64,000 nt of DNA from the NCBI GenBank assembly GCA_043421945.1, contig JBHOGO010000003.1, positions 62,001 to 126,000 on the forward strand, given 5' to 3'. The notes beneath the pieces are model-generated. The model was not told where the DNA came from and did not search any database. It saw nothing but the letters and a program-made list of their open reading frames with translations. This document shows positions 26,026-34,200 of this stretch, one piece after another. Origin of the DNA: Thaumasiovibrio sp043421945 (GTDB taxonomy: Bacteria; Pseudomonadota; Gammaproteobacteria; Enterobacterales; Vibrionaceae). Both the position numbers and the translations under genes were made by a program. Numbering within the stretch: position 1 is the first letter of the stretch; each line of letters begins with the position of its first letter.

Positions 26026-27462
26026 CTAGCGAGGTTCATCATCAAGTTCGATGGTTAATGCTCGCGTTTCAGACACTGCTTTATACCATTGCCCTGACTT
26101 CTTAACACGGCGATTACGGTTATCGTCTAAGTCTATCTCGACGAGACCGTAGCGGTTTTTGAATGCGTTCATTGGTGAGACGCAATCCGTGAATGCCCAC
26201 AGCATATATCCTTTACAGTTTGCCCCATCCTCAATTGCTCGGAGCAAGTGATAAAGGTGTCGCTCAATAAAGTCGATGCGATAGTCATCTTGTATTTGAC
26301 CATTCTCATCTTTAAAGGCAGCCTCATTTTCGATGCCCATGCCGTTTTCGCTCAGTATCCACTCAATGTTACCGTAGTCATCTTTGATACGCATTGCCAT
26401 GTCATAAACGATAGCTGGGTCTATCTCCCATCCTCTTGAGAAGTTCATTTCTCGGCCTGGCAGCTCATGACCATCGAAGTATTTCTTCGGATGGAATGGA
26501 ATATGTGCTGGCCATGCAGCGGTTGGTGCTTTTACGCGGTGCGGGTAATACAAGTTTGCACCGATAAAGTCGACCGTGTTGTTTCTAATAATGGCCAACT
26601 CTTCATCGCTAGGGTTAAAGTCGATGCCATTTTCAGATAACAAGGTTAACAACTCTTCTGGGTACACTCCCAATATTGCTGGGTCTAAGAAAACACGGTT
26701 ATAAAACAGATCGTAGATTCTTGCAGCATCTCGGTCATGCGGTGCGCTTGAACGAGGGTAGGTGACCTCAGGATTCAGTACGACACCAATTTTGCCATCG
26801 CCATGACCGTAGCCATTGTCACGGTACGTTTTCACGATACGAGCAGTCGCAAGGTTTTTGGCATGATTCCAAACCATCCATTTCGGAGTATTCTGCTCAT
26901 ATGGATAGCGGATAGCGTCAAGATAAACACGTGTTTGTACAACAATAGGCTCATTGAATGTAAACCAGTACTTCACCTTGTGTCCGTAACGTTTAAACAC
27001 TTCTTCTGCATAGTGAACAAACATGTCGACAACCTTTGGAGAGCTCCAACCTCCGTAGTTCTCGAGCAAATACGCTGGTAGCTCGTAATGCTCAAGACAA
27101 AACATGGGTTGCACACCTTTATCCAGCATGGCGTCAATGACACGGTCGACATACCCAGCGTAGTCTTCATCAACAATGCCTTGCTCGTAATCGAGCATAA
27201 AGCGTGACCAGTTGATTGAACTACGATAATGAGAAAGCCCTACCACTTGCATTAGATCGATATCTTCGATGTAACGATTGTAGAAATCTGTAGCGACAGC
27301 AGGGCCGTAGCCCTTATGCCACACCTTACGGTCGTTTTTGTACCAAGCATCAATGTATGAATCTTGGCCTTCTTTTTTCCCACTCCAGCCTTCAGTTTGC
27401 CATGCTGACGCAGCGGCGCCGAAGATAAAGTTTTCAGGAAATGCGAGTGTCTTAGTTGTCAT
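26026..27462 (-). CDS. GH1 family 6-phospho-beta-glucosidase, second type
   Basis: A 478-residue family 1 glycoside hydrolase that differs clearly from AscB. The acid/base Glu is in FTFNEPIV and the nucleophile Glu in WILSENGMGI. The string SPMNAFKNRYGLVEIDL keeps Ser, Lys and Tyr in the spacing of enzymes that bind a 6-phosphate, so a PTS product such as cellobiose-6-phosphate is the expected substrate. It lies 12 bases behind the cellobiose-type EIIC gene and is clearly in its operon. The start ATG 27462 follows closely on the EIIC stop. The exact disaccharide is unknown. Confidence 0.88.
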   Translation of the reverse strand: MTTKTLAFPENFIFGAAASAWQTEGWSGKKEGQDSYIDAWYKNDRKVWHKGYGPAVATDFYNRYIEDIDLMQVVGLSHYRSSINWSRFMLDYEQGIVDEDYAGYVDRVIDAMLDKGVQPMFCLEHYELPAYLLENYGGWSSPKVVDMFVHYAEEVFKRYGHKVKYWFTFNEPIVVQTRVYLDAIRYPYEQNTPKWMVWNHAKNLATARIVKTYRDNGYGHGDGKIGVVLNPEVTYPRSSAPHDRDAARIYDLFYNRVFLDPAILGVYPEELLTLLSENGIDFNPSDEELAIIRNNTVDFIGANLYYPHRVKAPTAAWPAHIPFHPKKYFDGHELPGREMNFSRGWEIDPAIVYDMAMRIKDDYGNIEWILSENGMGIENEAAFKDENGQIQDDYRIDFIERHLYHLLRAIEDGANCKGYMLWAFTDCVSPMNAFKNRYGLVEIDLDDNRNRRVKKSGQWYKAVSETRALTIELDDEPR

Positions 27463-27474
27463 TGCTTACAAGCC

Positions 27475-28812
27475 TTATGCGGTTGCAGATTCTAGTTCTT
27501 TTTGTTCTTCGTGATTTTCTAGCTCTTCTTTGATTTGATTTTCACAGATCTTAACGAACGGTAGGTAAATCAAGATAGAGGTAACGATACAAGCTAGTTG
27601 AGTGGCAACCGCACCCATTGAGCCGCCTGTTGATAGCCAAGCACTAAGAATTGGTGGGCATGTCCATGGAATCATAACAACGGCTTTACCTGCGAAGCCG
27701 ATAGCTGTTGCATAATAGCCGATGACACCAGTAACAAGAGGAGTGATGATAAATGGAACGGCCAATACTGGGTTAAGCATGATTGGCATACCAAAAACGA
27801 CAGGTTCGTTGATGTTGAACGCACCTGGACCGACAGAGAGTTTCGCTATCTCGCGCATATCTTTACGCTTCTTACACACTAGGAATACCGCGACAAGAAG
27901 ACCGATAGTGACACCAGAACCACCCACACTCATGTAGATATCCCAAAATGGCATTGTAATAATGTTCGGGATTTCTTGACCATTTTCGTATGCCGTCATG
28001 TTCGCCGCGATAGCACCCAGTAGCAGTGGCTCACGCAGTGGCTTAATCATCTGGTTACCGTGAATACCGACAACCCAAAAGATCTGCGCCAAAAACATAA
28101 GAAGTAGCACGCCTGGCAGACTTTGAATGGCGCCTACTAGAGGGCGTTGAATTGCAGCGTAGGTTGCATCGTAAAGTGACATCCCAGTAATAGCGATGAA
28201 AGCGAATGTTGCAATACCTGTTACCGTGATGATTGAAGGCAGCAGTGCAGAAAAAGAGCTAGCAACATTAGGTGGCACTGAGTCAGGCATTTTAATCTGT
28301 AGGCGATCAACTTTGAGTAGTTTGCTATAAATCTCAACAGAGAGAATCGCAATGAACATCCCTAAGAAAAGGCCTTTTGTATCCGTGTATTGGCGTGCAA
28401 TCACATTTGCGACTTCAAATGCTTCACCACCCACGACGACTTCATAGGTTGTTGGAATGGCCGCCACAAAACAGATAACAGCCAATAGGCCAGAGTAGGC
28501 ATTGGTGTGACCGTTGAGTTTTCCTAACTCAAGGCCAATCATGAAGACGGCACCAATCGTTAAGAAGTTCAGTGTTGCGTAGTTTATTTGCCCCATAATT
28601 GGACGATATTCGGCTAGGAATGCGAAAGTCTCAAACGCCGCAAGGCCAGACTGAGTTCCCATCACCATGTTTGATATTAAGACACCAAACGCACCAACGA
28701 TGATAACCGGCATAAGCATGACGAATGCCTGCTTTATTGCCATGACATATTTTAAGCTAGTAAACCAGCCTGCCCAATAGTTGAGCTTTTCAGTAAATGC
28801 ATTGTTGATCAC
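27475..28812 (-). CDS. PTS EIIC component, cellobiose/chitobiose (Lac) family
   Basis: A 445-residue membrane permease of the lactose-cellobiose PTS family, with about ten hydrophobic segments and the family strings GIHGNQMIKPL and INEPVVFGMPIMLNP (the conserved NEP motif of the sugar site). I place the start at GTG 28812, 6 bases after AGGGGA, although the frame is open to 28926; the upstream part would run through an operator. It contains no EIIA or EIIB. Those subunits are encoded by the divergent pair at 29042-29760, so a single transporter is split over two divergent operons. Confidence 0.9.
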   Translation of the reverse strand: MINNAFTEKLNYWAGWFTSLKYVMAIKQAFVMLMPVIIVGAFGVLISNMVMGTQSGLAAFETFAFLAEYRPIMGQINYATLNFLTIGAVFMIGLELGKLNGHTNAYSGLLAVICFVAAIPTTYEVVVGGEAFEVANVIARQYTDTKGLFLGMFIAILSVEIYSKLLKVDRLQIKMPDSVPPNVASSFSALLPSIITVTGIATFAFIAITGMSLYDATYAAIQRPLVGAIQSLPGVLLLMFLAQIFWVVGIHGNQMIKPLREPLLLGAIAANMTAYENGQEIPNIITMPFWDIYMSVGGSGVTIGLLVAVFLVCKKRKDMREIAKLSVGPGAFNINEPVVFGMPIMLNPVLAVPFIITPLVTGVIGYYATAIGFAGKAVVMIPWTCPPILSAWLSTGGSMGAVATQLACIVTSILIYLPFVKICENQIKEELENHEEQKELESATA

Positions 28813-28843
28813 GACTATTCCCCTGTTTCTCTTTGTGTTTGAA

Positions 28844-28992
28844 TTGTTACGGGTAACATAGTTGATTGACAAAGGAATGTGCTGAAAAGTGTTATGGAGT
28901 GCACGATTTGTTTCTTTATCAGTCAAAAATCATGATGCCGGTAACATAAATGAAAAGTGTTGTCTTGATGTTGTAAAGGTTACCCGTAACAT
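28844..28992. promoter_or_regulatory. Three GntR-type operators in the divergent PTS promoter
   Basis: Matches to ATGTTACC-GGTAACAT occur at 28844-28859 (TTGTTACGGGTAACAT), 28932-28947 (ATGATGCCGGTAACAT) and 28977-28992 (AGGTTACCCGTAACAT). They are spaced 88 and 45 bases apart between the EIIC gene (minus) and the EIIB gene (plus). Such a layout would allow repression of both directions, possibly with looping. Confidence 0.72.
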
Positions 28993-29041
28993 TGATGGTG
29001 TATCTCATTAAAGTGATGAGTGTTCTAAAGGAATAAGTGCA

Positions 29042-29353
29042 ATGAAAATTTTATTACTATGCTCCGCTGGAATGTCGACTTCAATGTTGGTGAAGAAAAT
29101 GGAAGCAGCTGCTGCCTCGAAGGGAATTACCGCTGACATTCTTGCTGTGCCGATTGCAGAATTTGAAGAAAAGCTCTCTGACTGGGATATCTTTTTACTT
29201 GGCCCACAAGTGCGTTTTCGCTTAGATGAGTTTTCTAAACTCGCAGCCCAGCAAGGTAAAAAGGTGCTGGCAATCAACCCAATGGATTATGGTGCGATGA
29301 AAGGTGAGAATGTATTGAATACAGCAATTGAAGCACTGAAAGAAACGGCATAA
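29042..29353 (+). CDS. PTS EIIB component, cellobiose/chitobiose type
   Basis: A 103-residue phosphotransfer protein. The active Cys lies in the N-terminal P-loop-like motif LLLCSAGMSTSMLVKKM, diagnostic for the lactose-cellobiose family EIIB. AAAGGA precedes the ATG. It takes phosphate from the EIIA encoded next and passes it to sugar bound by the EIIC encoded divergently. The promoter contains three GntR-type palindromes. Confidence 0.93.
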   Translation: MKILLLCSAGMSTSMLVKKMEAAAASKGITADILAVPIAEFEEKLSDWDIFLLGPQVRFRLDEFSKLAAQQGKKVLAINPMDYGAMKGENVLNTAIEALKETA

Positions 29354-29388
29354 TTCGAGCAGTTCACTGATTAAGAAGGAAATTTGTC

Positions 29389-29760
29389 ATGGATCTTGAA
29401 TCAACAGTTATGGGGCTGATTTGTAACGCTGGAGAGGCACGAAGTTGTGCAATGGAAGCGACTAAAAACGCTCGTGAAGGGCAGTATGAGCAAGCGAGAA
29501 TACTTCTGCAACAAGCTGACGATGCCATTAAGCGTGCACATATCGTACAAACTGAGCTTATTGGTGCGGACGAAGGTGAAGGGAAAATCCCGGTGACGTT
29601 GGTTCTTGTTCATGCACAAGACCATCTGATGACGACAATGCAGGCGATTGAGCAAGCACAAGAGACTGTGCTACTTTATCAACGCATTAGTGCAATTGAA
29701 GTGCAGTTAGTAAAAAATACTCAGCAACAGAGTACTAAGCCGCAAAGCGTAACGATATAG
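29389..29760 (+). CDS. PTS EIIA component, lactose/cellobiose type
   Basis: A 123-residue, mostly helical trimeric phosphocarrier. The family strings are NAGEARSCAMEA near the N-terminus and LVLVHAQDHLMT, whose first His is the phosphorylated residue. It lies 35 bases behind the EIIB gene with AAGGAA before the ATG, and a strong terminator follows. EIIB and EIIA thus form a two-gene operon that completes the cellobiose-type PTS. Confidence 0.92.
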   Translation: MDLESTVMGLICNAGEARSCAMEATKNAREGQYEQARILLQQADDAIKRAHIVQTELIGADEGEGKIPVTLVLVHAQDHLMTTMQAIEQAQETVLLYQRISAIEVQLVKNTQQQSTKPQSVTI

Positions 29761-29780
29761 TTTGTCTAAATGAACAATAC

Positions 29781-29815
29781 TAAAAAACCGCTTCTTCAAG
29801 AGCGGTTTTTTGGTT
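29781..29815 (+). terminator. Terminator of the EIIB-EIIA operon
   Basis: AAAAAACCGCT-TCTTCAAG-AGCGGTTTTTT hairpin; the flanking A and T runs suit both directions (the gene at 29841 converges). Confidence 0.9.
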
Positions 29816-29840
29816 TGTAGATGCTATAAGGTACTGATGG

Positions 29841-30602
29841 TTACCATTTTTTCTTTGGTTGAAAGAGAACATCAAGATCGTCTTGCTCTTTGTCGAGCAT
29901 CTCTTGGCGCGCTCTGTCTTGGTTTTGGGTTTGGCCTTCTTCGATATCAGAGAGCATTTTCTGTAATTGCTCTCGTGCACTAGTGGCATAGTCATCATTC
30001 TTAGATGACAGCACATCGATCCCTTTTTTCAAAAGTTGCTTGGCAGTACCAAGCTGATTTTTCACTTTGGCGTCATTAGCGCGCTTAATTACATTCTCAA
30101 TGTTAATCTTCAGTTGCATGCTCTCTAGGCGGGCATTCTCTGCGACATAAATTTGTGTGGATAAGCGACCCTTTGTATGTTCACTCTTTACGACATTGCG
30201 AAGGCGTTTAACAAGCTGAAGCATCGCAATGGCTTGTTTGTCACTTGAGGGAACACGGAAACTCGCAATTTCGTTGTTATTATAGTTTTCACTCAAGTGC
30301 TTAATCTGTTCTTCGACGTTAGCAACTCGTTGACCTAGTTGTTTATCAGAAGGGTTGATCTCTAACATGCTGACTAAGGCATCATAGATACGTTGGTTTA
30401 AACAGATGAGAAGTTCCCGGCTATACGGGAAGTGATGGGCATTGCCAATGAGCTCTTCCGTTGCATCAATGACCGAGATAAATTTTGACATCTCTTGTCT
30501 TTTTTCGCTTTCCATCTTTTGGCGATACTGCACCATGATGTTATAGCCAACGACAAGTGCTAACAAGATGACAATAAGGGCAATGATCAGTGGAATATTC
30601 AT
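29841..30602 (-). CDS. Membrane-anchored coiled-coil protein of unknown function
   Basis: A 253-residue protein with a single N-terminal membrane segment (about residues 4-22, PLIIALIVILLALVVGYNI) and a long, highly charged, mostly helical remainder with coiled-coil character. The C-terminus is rich in Gln, Asp and Lys. I do not recognise a named domain; it looks like a conserved Vibrionaceae protein. The orientation would leave most of it on the cytoplasmic side. It is monocistronic and divergent from cysB, and shares the 304-base gap with it. Confidence 0.75.
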   Translation of the reverse strand: MNIPLIIALIVILLALVVGYNIMVQYRQKMESEKRQEMSKFISVIDATEELIGNAHHFPYSRELLICLNQRIYDALVSMLEINPSDKQLGQRVANVEEQIKHLSENYNNNEIASFRVPSSDKQAIAMLQLVKRLRNVVKSEHTKGRLSTQIYVAENARLESMQLKINIENVIKRANDAKVKNQLGTAKQLLKKGIDVLSSKNDDYATSAREQLQKMLSDIEEGQTQNQDRARQEMLDKEQDDLDVLFQPKKKW

Positions 30603-30803
30603 AAAGTCGTCTGTTTTCCAGAGGAGTGAATTCTATTTCGATAAGATACACTATCTCATGAAATCGGGATAGCGTAGATATGCATTTTGCAAAGCATATC
30701 ATTGTCTAAAAGTAGCTGAGCAATTAACCCTGCCAATGTGTACTGCTAGTAATGGTTGATTCATGAATGCTTTTGCTTGGTTTGCATAGAGAATTGAATA
30801 TTT

Positions 30804-30855
30804 TTAGTTATAACAACACCCATCACTAGCTTGTTAAGGGAATATTAGTTATAAC
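30804..30855 (+). promoter_or_regulatory. Direct repeat in the cysB promoter, candidate CysB sites
   Basis: TTAGTTATAAC occurs at 30804-30814 and again at 30845-30855, 41 bases apart (about four helical turns), 52-103 bases before cysB. CysB half-sites contain an ATAAC core and cysB represses itself in enteric bacteria, so these are plausible autoregulatory sites. Confidence 0.5.
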
Positions 30856-30906
30856 TTTACATACTACATGGTTGTAACAATAAGACGTCAAGGATTACCG
30901 TAAAAC

Positions 30907-31881
30907 ATGAAACTTCAGCAACTTAAATATATCGTTGAGGTCGTGAATCATAACCTTAATGTATCGTCGACGGCAGAAAGTCTCTATACCTCTCAGCCAG
31001 GGATTAGTAAGCAAGTGCGTCTTTTAGAAGATGAACTCGGTATTCAAATCTTTGAACGTAGTGGAAAGCACCTGACCACCGTGACGCCAGCAGGCAAAGA
31101 AATTGTTCGTATATCACGTGATATTCTGTCTCGTGTTGAAAGCATTAAATCTGTCGCTGGTGAATATACGCACCCTGAAATGGGTAAACTCAACATATCA
31201 ACGACGCATACCCAAGCGCGTTATGCATTACCATCTGTCATTAAGGGGTTTACTCAACGTTACCCGAAAGTATCACTGCACATGCACCAAGGCACACCGA
31301 CACAGATTGCCGATTCTGTTTCTAAAGGCACCGCTGATTTTGCTATCGCAACAGAGGCATTGCACCTGTACGAAGACATGATCATGCTGCCTTGCTACCA
31401 CTGGAACCGCTCTATTGTCGTGACCAAAGATCACCCATTGGCAAATAAAAGTAATATCTCTATCAACGATCTTGCCCAATATTCACTCGTGACTTATGTA
31501 TTTGGCTTTACTGGTCGCTCAGAACTCGATGAAGCCTTTAATCAGGCAGGGCACACGCCAAGAATTGTGTTTACAGCAACAGATGCTGATGTCATTAAGA
31601 CTTATGTACGATTAGGTATTGGTGTTGGGGTGTTGGCTAGTATGGCGATTGATCCCGTTCAAGATGATGATTTAGTCGCAATCGATGCCAGCCATATTAT
31701 CGGTGCGAGCACCACGATGATTGGCTTTAAAAAAGGCACGTTCTTACGTACGTACATGTACGATTTTATGGAGCGTTTTGCACCACACTTAACACGTAAT
31801 GTTGTTGATCAAGCGGTAGCATTAAAAAACACAGTGGATATCGACGCGATGTTTGCCGATATGGAGTTACCGGTTAGGTAG
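30907..31881 (+). CDS. cysB: LysR-type regulator CysB
   Basis: A 324-residue LysR-family activator of sulfur assimilation and cysteine synthesis genes, responsive to N-acetylserine. The N-terminal winged helix is MKLQQLKYIVEVVNHNLNVS followed by TSQPGISKQVRLLEDELG; the effector domain keeps ISTTHTQARYALP and the Thr residues that bind sulfate or N-acetylserine. The length equals E. coli CysB (324). In E. coli the gene is a near neighbour of topA; here about 22 kb lie between. Confidence 0.97.
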   Translation: MKLQQLKYIVEVVNHNLNVSSTAESLYTSQPGISKQVRLLEDELGIQIFERSGKHLTTVTPAGKEIVRISRDILSRVESIKSVAGEYTHPEMGKLNISTTHTQARYALPSVIKGFTQRYPKVSLHMHQGTPTQIADSVSKGTADFAIATEALHLYEDMIMLPCYHWNRSIVVTKDHPLANKSNISINDLAQYSLVTYVFGFTGRSELDEAFNQAGHTPRIVFTATDADVIKTYVRLGIGVGVLASMAIDPVQDDDLVAIDASHIIGASTTMIGFKKGTFLRTYMYDFMERFAPHLTRNVVDQAVALKNTVDIDAMFADMELPVR

Positions 31882-31968
31882 TGTTTTCTAAGTGATGGGC
31901 CCTGTTACTTGATTGGTCGCACCTTTACGACAACTGATTACACATAGCTTCACCACGTTTGAATAAGT

Positions 31969-32754
31969 ATGGGCCTAAATATGAGTTGTATTGCGGTAGA
32001 TAGCCAACCACTGCGTCTTCAGTATGAACAGTATATTCACTGGAGAGGCTGTCGCTACGTTATCGTTTACGAACAATATGTTATAGAGTCGGCTTTTCAG
32101 CCTATTTTTGATCATAAGTGCCGGTTACTTGGGTATGAAGCACTGATTCGACCGCAATGTAACGGGCAGTGGGTATCGCCTGTGGATCTACTGGCCTCCT
32201 TTCGAAACTCCGGCAATATGACGTTTATTGACCGTTTATTTAGAATTATGCATTTTCGGAATTATGCATTATTACCTGACCGTGCTGACTTCCTCTTTAT
32301 TAATTATGAACTCGATAGCATTATTAACGTTGAGGATAATGAAGTATTCCATTACCTTCAACAGCAGCGTTTCGCGGAGCCTGGCCTCTCTAATACGCAG
32401 CTCGTTCTGGAGATACTGGAACATAAAACGCATTCAGAGGAGCATCTTGCATTGATGACAGAATGGCGCCGAGCGGTAGAAGGGGTATGTTTGGCTTTGG
32501 ATGATGCTCAAGATGATGAGTTAACACGTATCAGGACAAAAAACATTCGACCGGATATCGTTAAGATTGATCGCTTGGAACTGTTCAGCGCAAACTACAG
32601 TGAGTTTATCGCTGAGTTAAAGACGATGGGGGCGACTTTGGTGCAAGAAGGGATTGAAACGCAAGAGCAGTTAGCGAAAGCCCAGAAAGCGGGTATACAG
32701 TGGTTCCAAGGCTTTTTACTGGCACGTCCAAAACTTATTGCTAACTATTTATAG
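31969..32754 (+). CDS. Stand-alone EAL domain protein, probable c-di-GMP phosphodiesterase
   Basis: A 261-residue cytoplasmic protein that is almost only an EAL domain. The signature is YEALIRP; the later metal and catalytic positions are kept as N in FINYELDS, E in LEILEHKT, the Asp pair in LALDDAQDDE, K in VKIDR, and E and Q in QEGIETQEQL and WFQGFLLARP. Some motifs differ from the common form (LEILEH for LEITE, DDAQDDEL for DDFGTGYS), so activity is likely but not certain. No sensor domain is attached. The start may be 31969 or the ATG at 31981; no clear ribosome binding site is seen. Confidence 0.85.
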   Translation: MGLNMSCIAVDSQPLRLQYEQYIHWRGCRYVIVYEQYVIESAFQPIFDHKCRLLGYEALIRPQCNGQWVSPVDLLASFRNSGNMTFIDRLFRIMHFRNYALLPDRADFLFINYELDSIINVEDNEVFHYLQQQRFAEPGLSNTQLVLEILEHKTHSEEHLALMTEWRRAVEGVCLALDDAQDDELTRIRTKNIRPDIVKIDRLELFSANYSEFIAELKTMGATLVQEGIETQEQLAKAQKAGIQWFQGFLLARPKLIANYL

Positions 32755-32858
32755 TAAAATAGCCGCAGTTTATTCAATTCTATATCTCTCACTCATGATG
32801 ATAATCATAGACAAATTTTGTGATAACCCTAAAATGACGCATGCTTTTTGGGGGTCAT

Positions 32859-34079
32859 ATGTCTACTTTTCAGTCTCATTTCTTAGCGTTGGATACCGCG
32901 CTATCCGCTAGTCGCACTTTCTGGCAGTTTTTGCCGTTTGAAATGCCGGGTTATTATTGGCAAGCTTCCCCCTTGGTGGATTGGCTTACTGCATTAAATG
33001 ATGACGAAGTAGAAAAGTTAAAGGCAGATCCCATTGCACTGGCAGATGCTTTGCAACCCTATATACCTCAAGCTCAACGTCTACTTGAATTAGCTGATGA
33101 CTCTCTTTGGCGCATCGTTTCAAAATCCTTGCAGGTTAGTCATAAACGGGGCTTAGAGAGTGGTGTCCCTGGGCGAAAGTGGCATCAAATCGACGCATTT
33201 AGTCGCGGTTTTTCTACTACGAAGCTGCCCTTTTTGGAGTGGTGTGCCGGAAAAGGCCACCTTGGACGGTTATTATCTGACTTACATAAGCAGCCAGTGA
33301 CAAGTTTAGAGTGGCAAGCATCGTTGTGTGAGCAGGGGGAGGAACAAGCGAAAAAGCACCAGTTACCCATTAAGATGGTGTGTGGTGATGCGTTGGGCGA
33401 GGCCGCTGCGATACACTTAGAACATGATCAGCATGCTGTTGCCCTCCATGCGTGTGGAGAACTTCATTTGCAACTACTTCGTCTTGTTGCCCAAAAAGAG
33501 ACCCGCGCTGTTACGATTTCGCCATGCTGCTATCACTTAATTCCTCAAAGTACATATCATCCTCTGTCTGCTTTGGGCTCTGCTTCTGACTTAGTGCTTA
33601 GCAAACATGATTTACGTCTCCCTCTTCAGGAAACGGTGACAGCTCCTTCTCGAATTGAAAAATTACGCCATGTCGAAATGAGCTTTCGCTTAGGGTTCGA
33701 TTTATTGCAGCGCGACTTGAGACAGCGCAATGAATATTTGCCGATCCCTAATGTAAAAAAGAGCCTGTTCAATGAAGGTTTTGAAGGGTTCTGCCACTGG
33801 GCTGCAGAAAAGAAAGGGGTCGTGTTAAACGATGACATTGATTTTCCAAGCTGGCTTGTGAAAGGACAAATTCGTTTTAAGCAGGTTGAGCGTATGGAGT
33901 TGGTACGTCAGCTATTTCGTCGACCACTGGAGCTATGGTTAGTACTCGACCGGGTTTTATTTCTAGAGCAACACGGTTATCAGATCTCTTTGCAGCGTTT
34001 GTGTGAAAAATCAGTGACTCCAAGAAACTACTTTTTGCATGCCATTAAAACGTCATCGCCAGTGCGACTTCTGGATTAG
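32859..34079 (+). CDS. SAM-dependent methyltransferase-like protein
   Basis: A 406-residue protein with a central Rossmann-type methyltransferase fold. The cofactor loop is EWCAGKGHLGRLL (about residue 128), followed by an acidic strand end (SLEWQ), HACGELHLQLL, and a Cys-containing catalytic-like string SPCCYHLIP. This pattern fits the family of methyltransferases annotated as methyltransferase domain-containing proteins in gammaproteobacteria, for which I know no defined substrate. ATG 32859 is chosen because GGGGG lies about 6 bases upstream; an in-frame ATG at 32841 is also open. It is monocistronic. Confidence 0.8.
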   Translation: MSTFQSHFLALDTALSASRTFWQFLPFEMPGYYWQASPLVDWLTALNDDEVEKLKADPIALADALQPYIPQAQRLLELADDSLWRIVSKSLQVSHKRGLESGVPGRKWHQIDAFSRGFSTTKLPFLEWCAGKGHLGRLLSDLHKQPVTSLEWQASLCEQGEEQAKKHQLPIKMVCGDALGEAAAIHLEHDQHAVALHACGELHLQLLRLVAQKETRAVTISPCCYHLIPQSTYHPLSALGSASDLVLSKHDLRLPLQETVTAPSRIEKLRHVEMSFRLGFDLLQRDLRQRNEYLPIPNVKKSLFNEGFEGFCHWAAEKKGVVLNDDIDFPSWLVKGQIRFKQVERMELVRQLFRRPLELWLVLDRVLFLEQHGYQISLQRLCEKSVTPRNYFLHAIKTSSPVRLLD

Positions 34080-34200
34080 CATTAGTTAGCTTTCACTACT
34101 GATATCGTATCACTAGATAAGTGGTATCACCGTATCATCGCGTCACCTCAAGTAGCCTCATCCTATCGAGGCATTGTTTAGCTGTGTATTTTGGAGTTTT

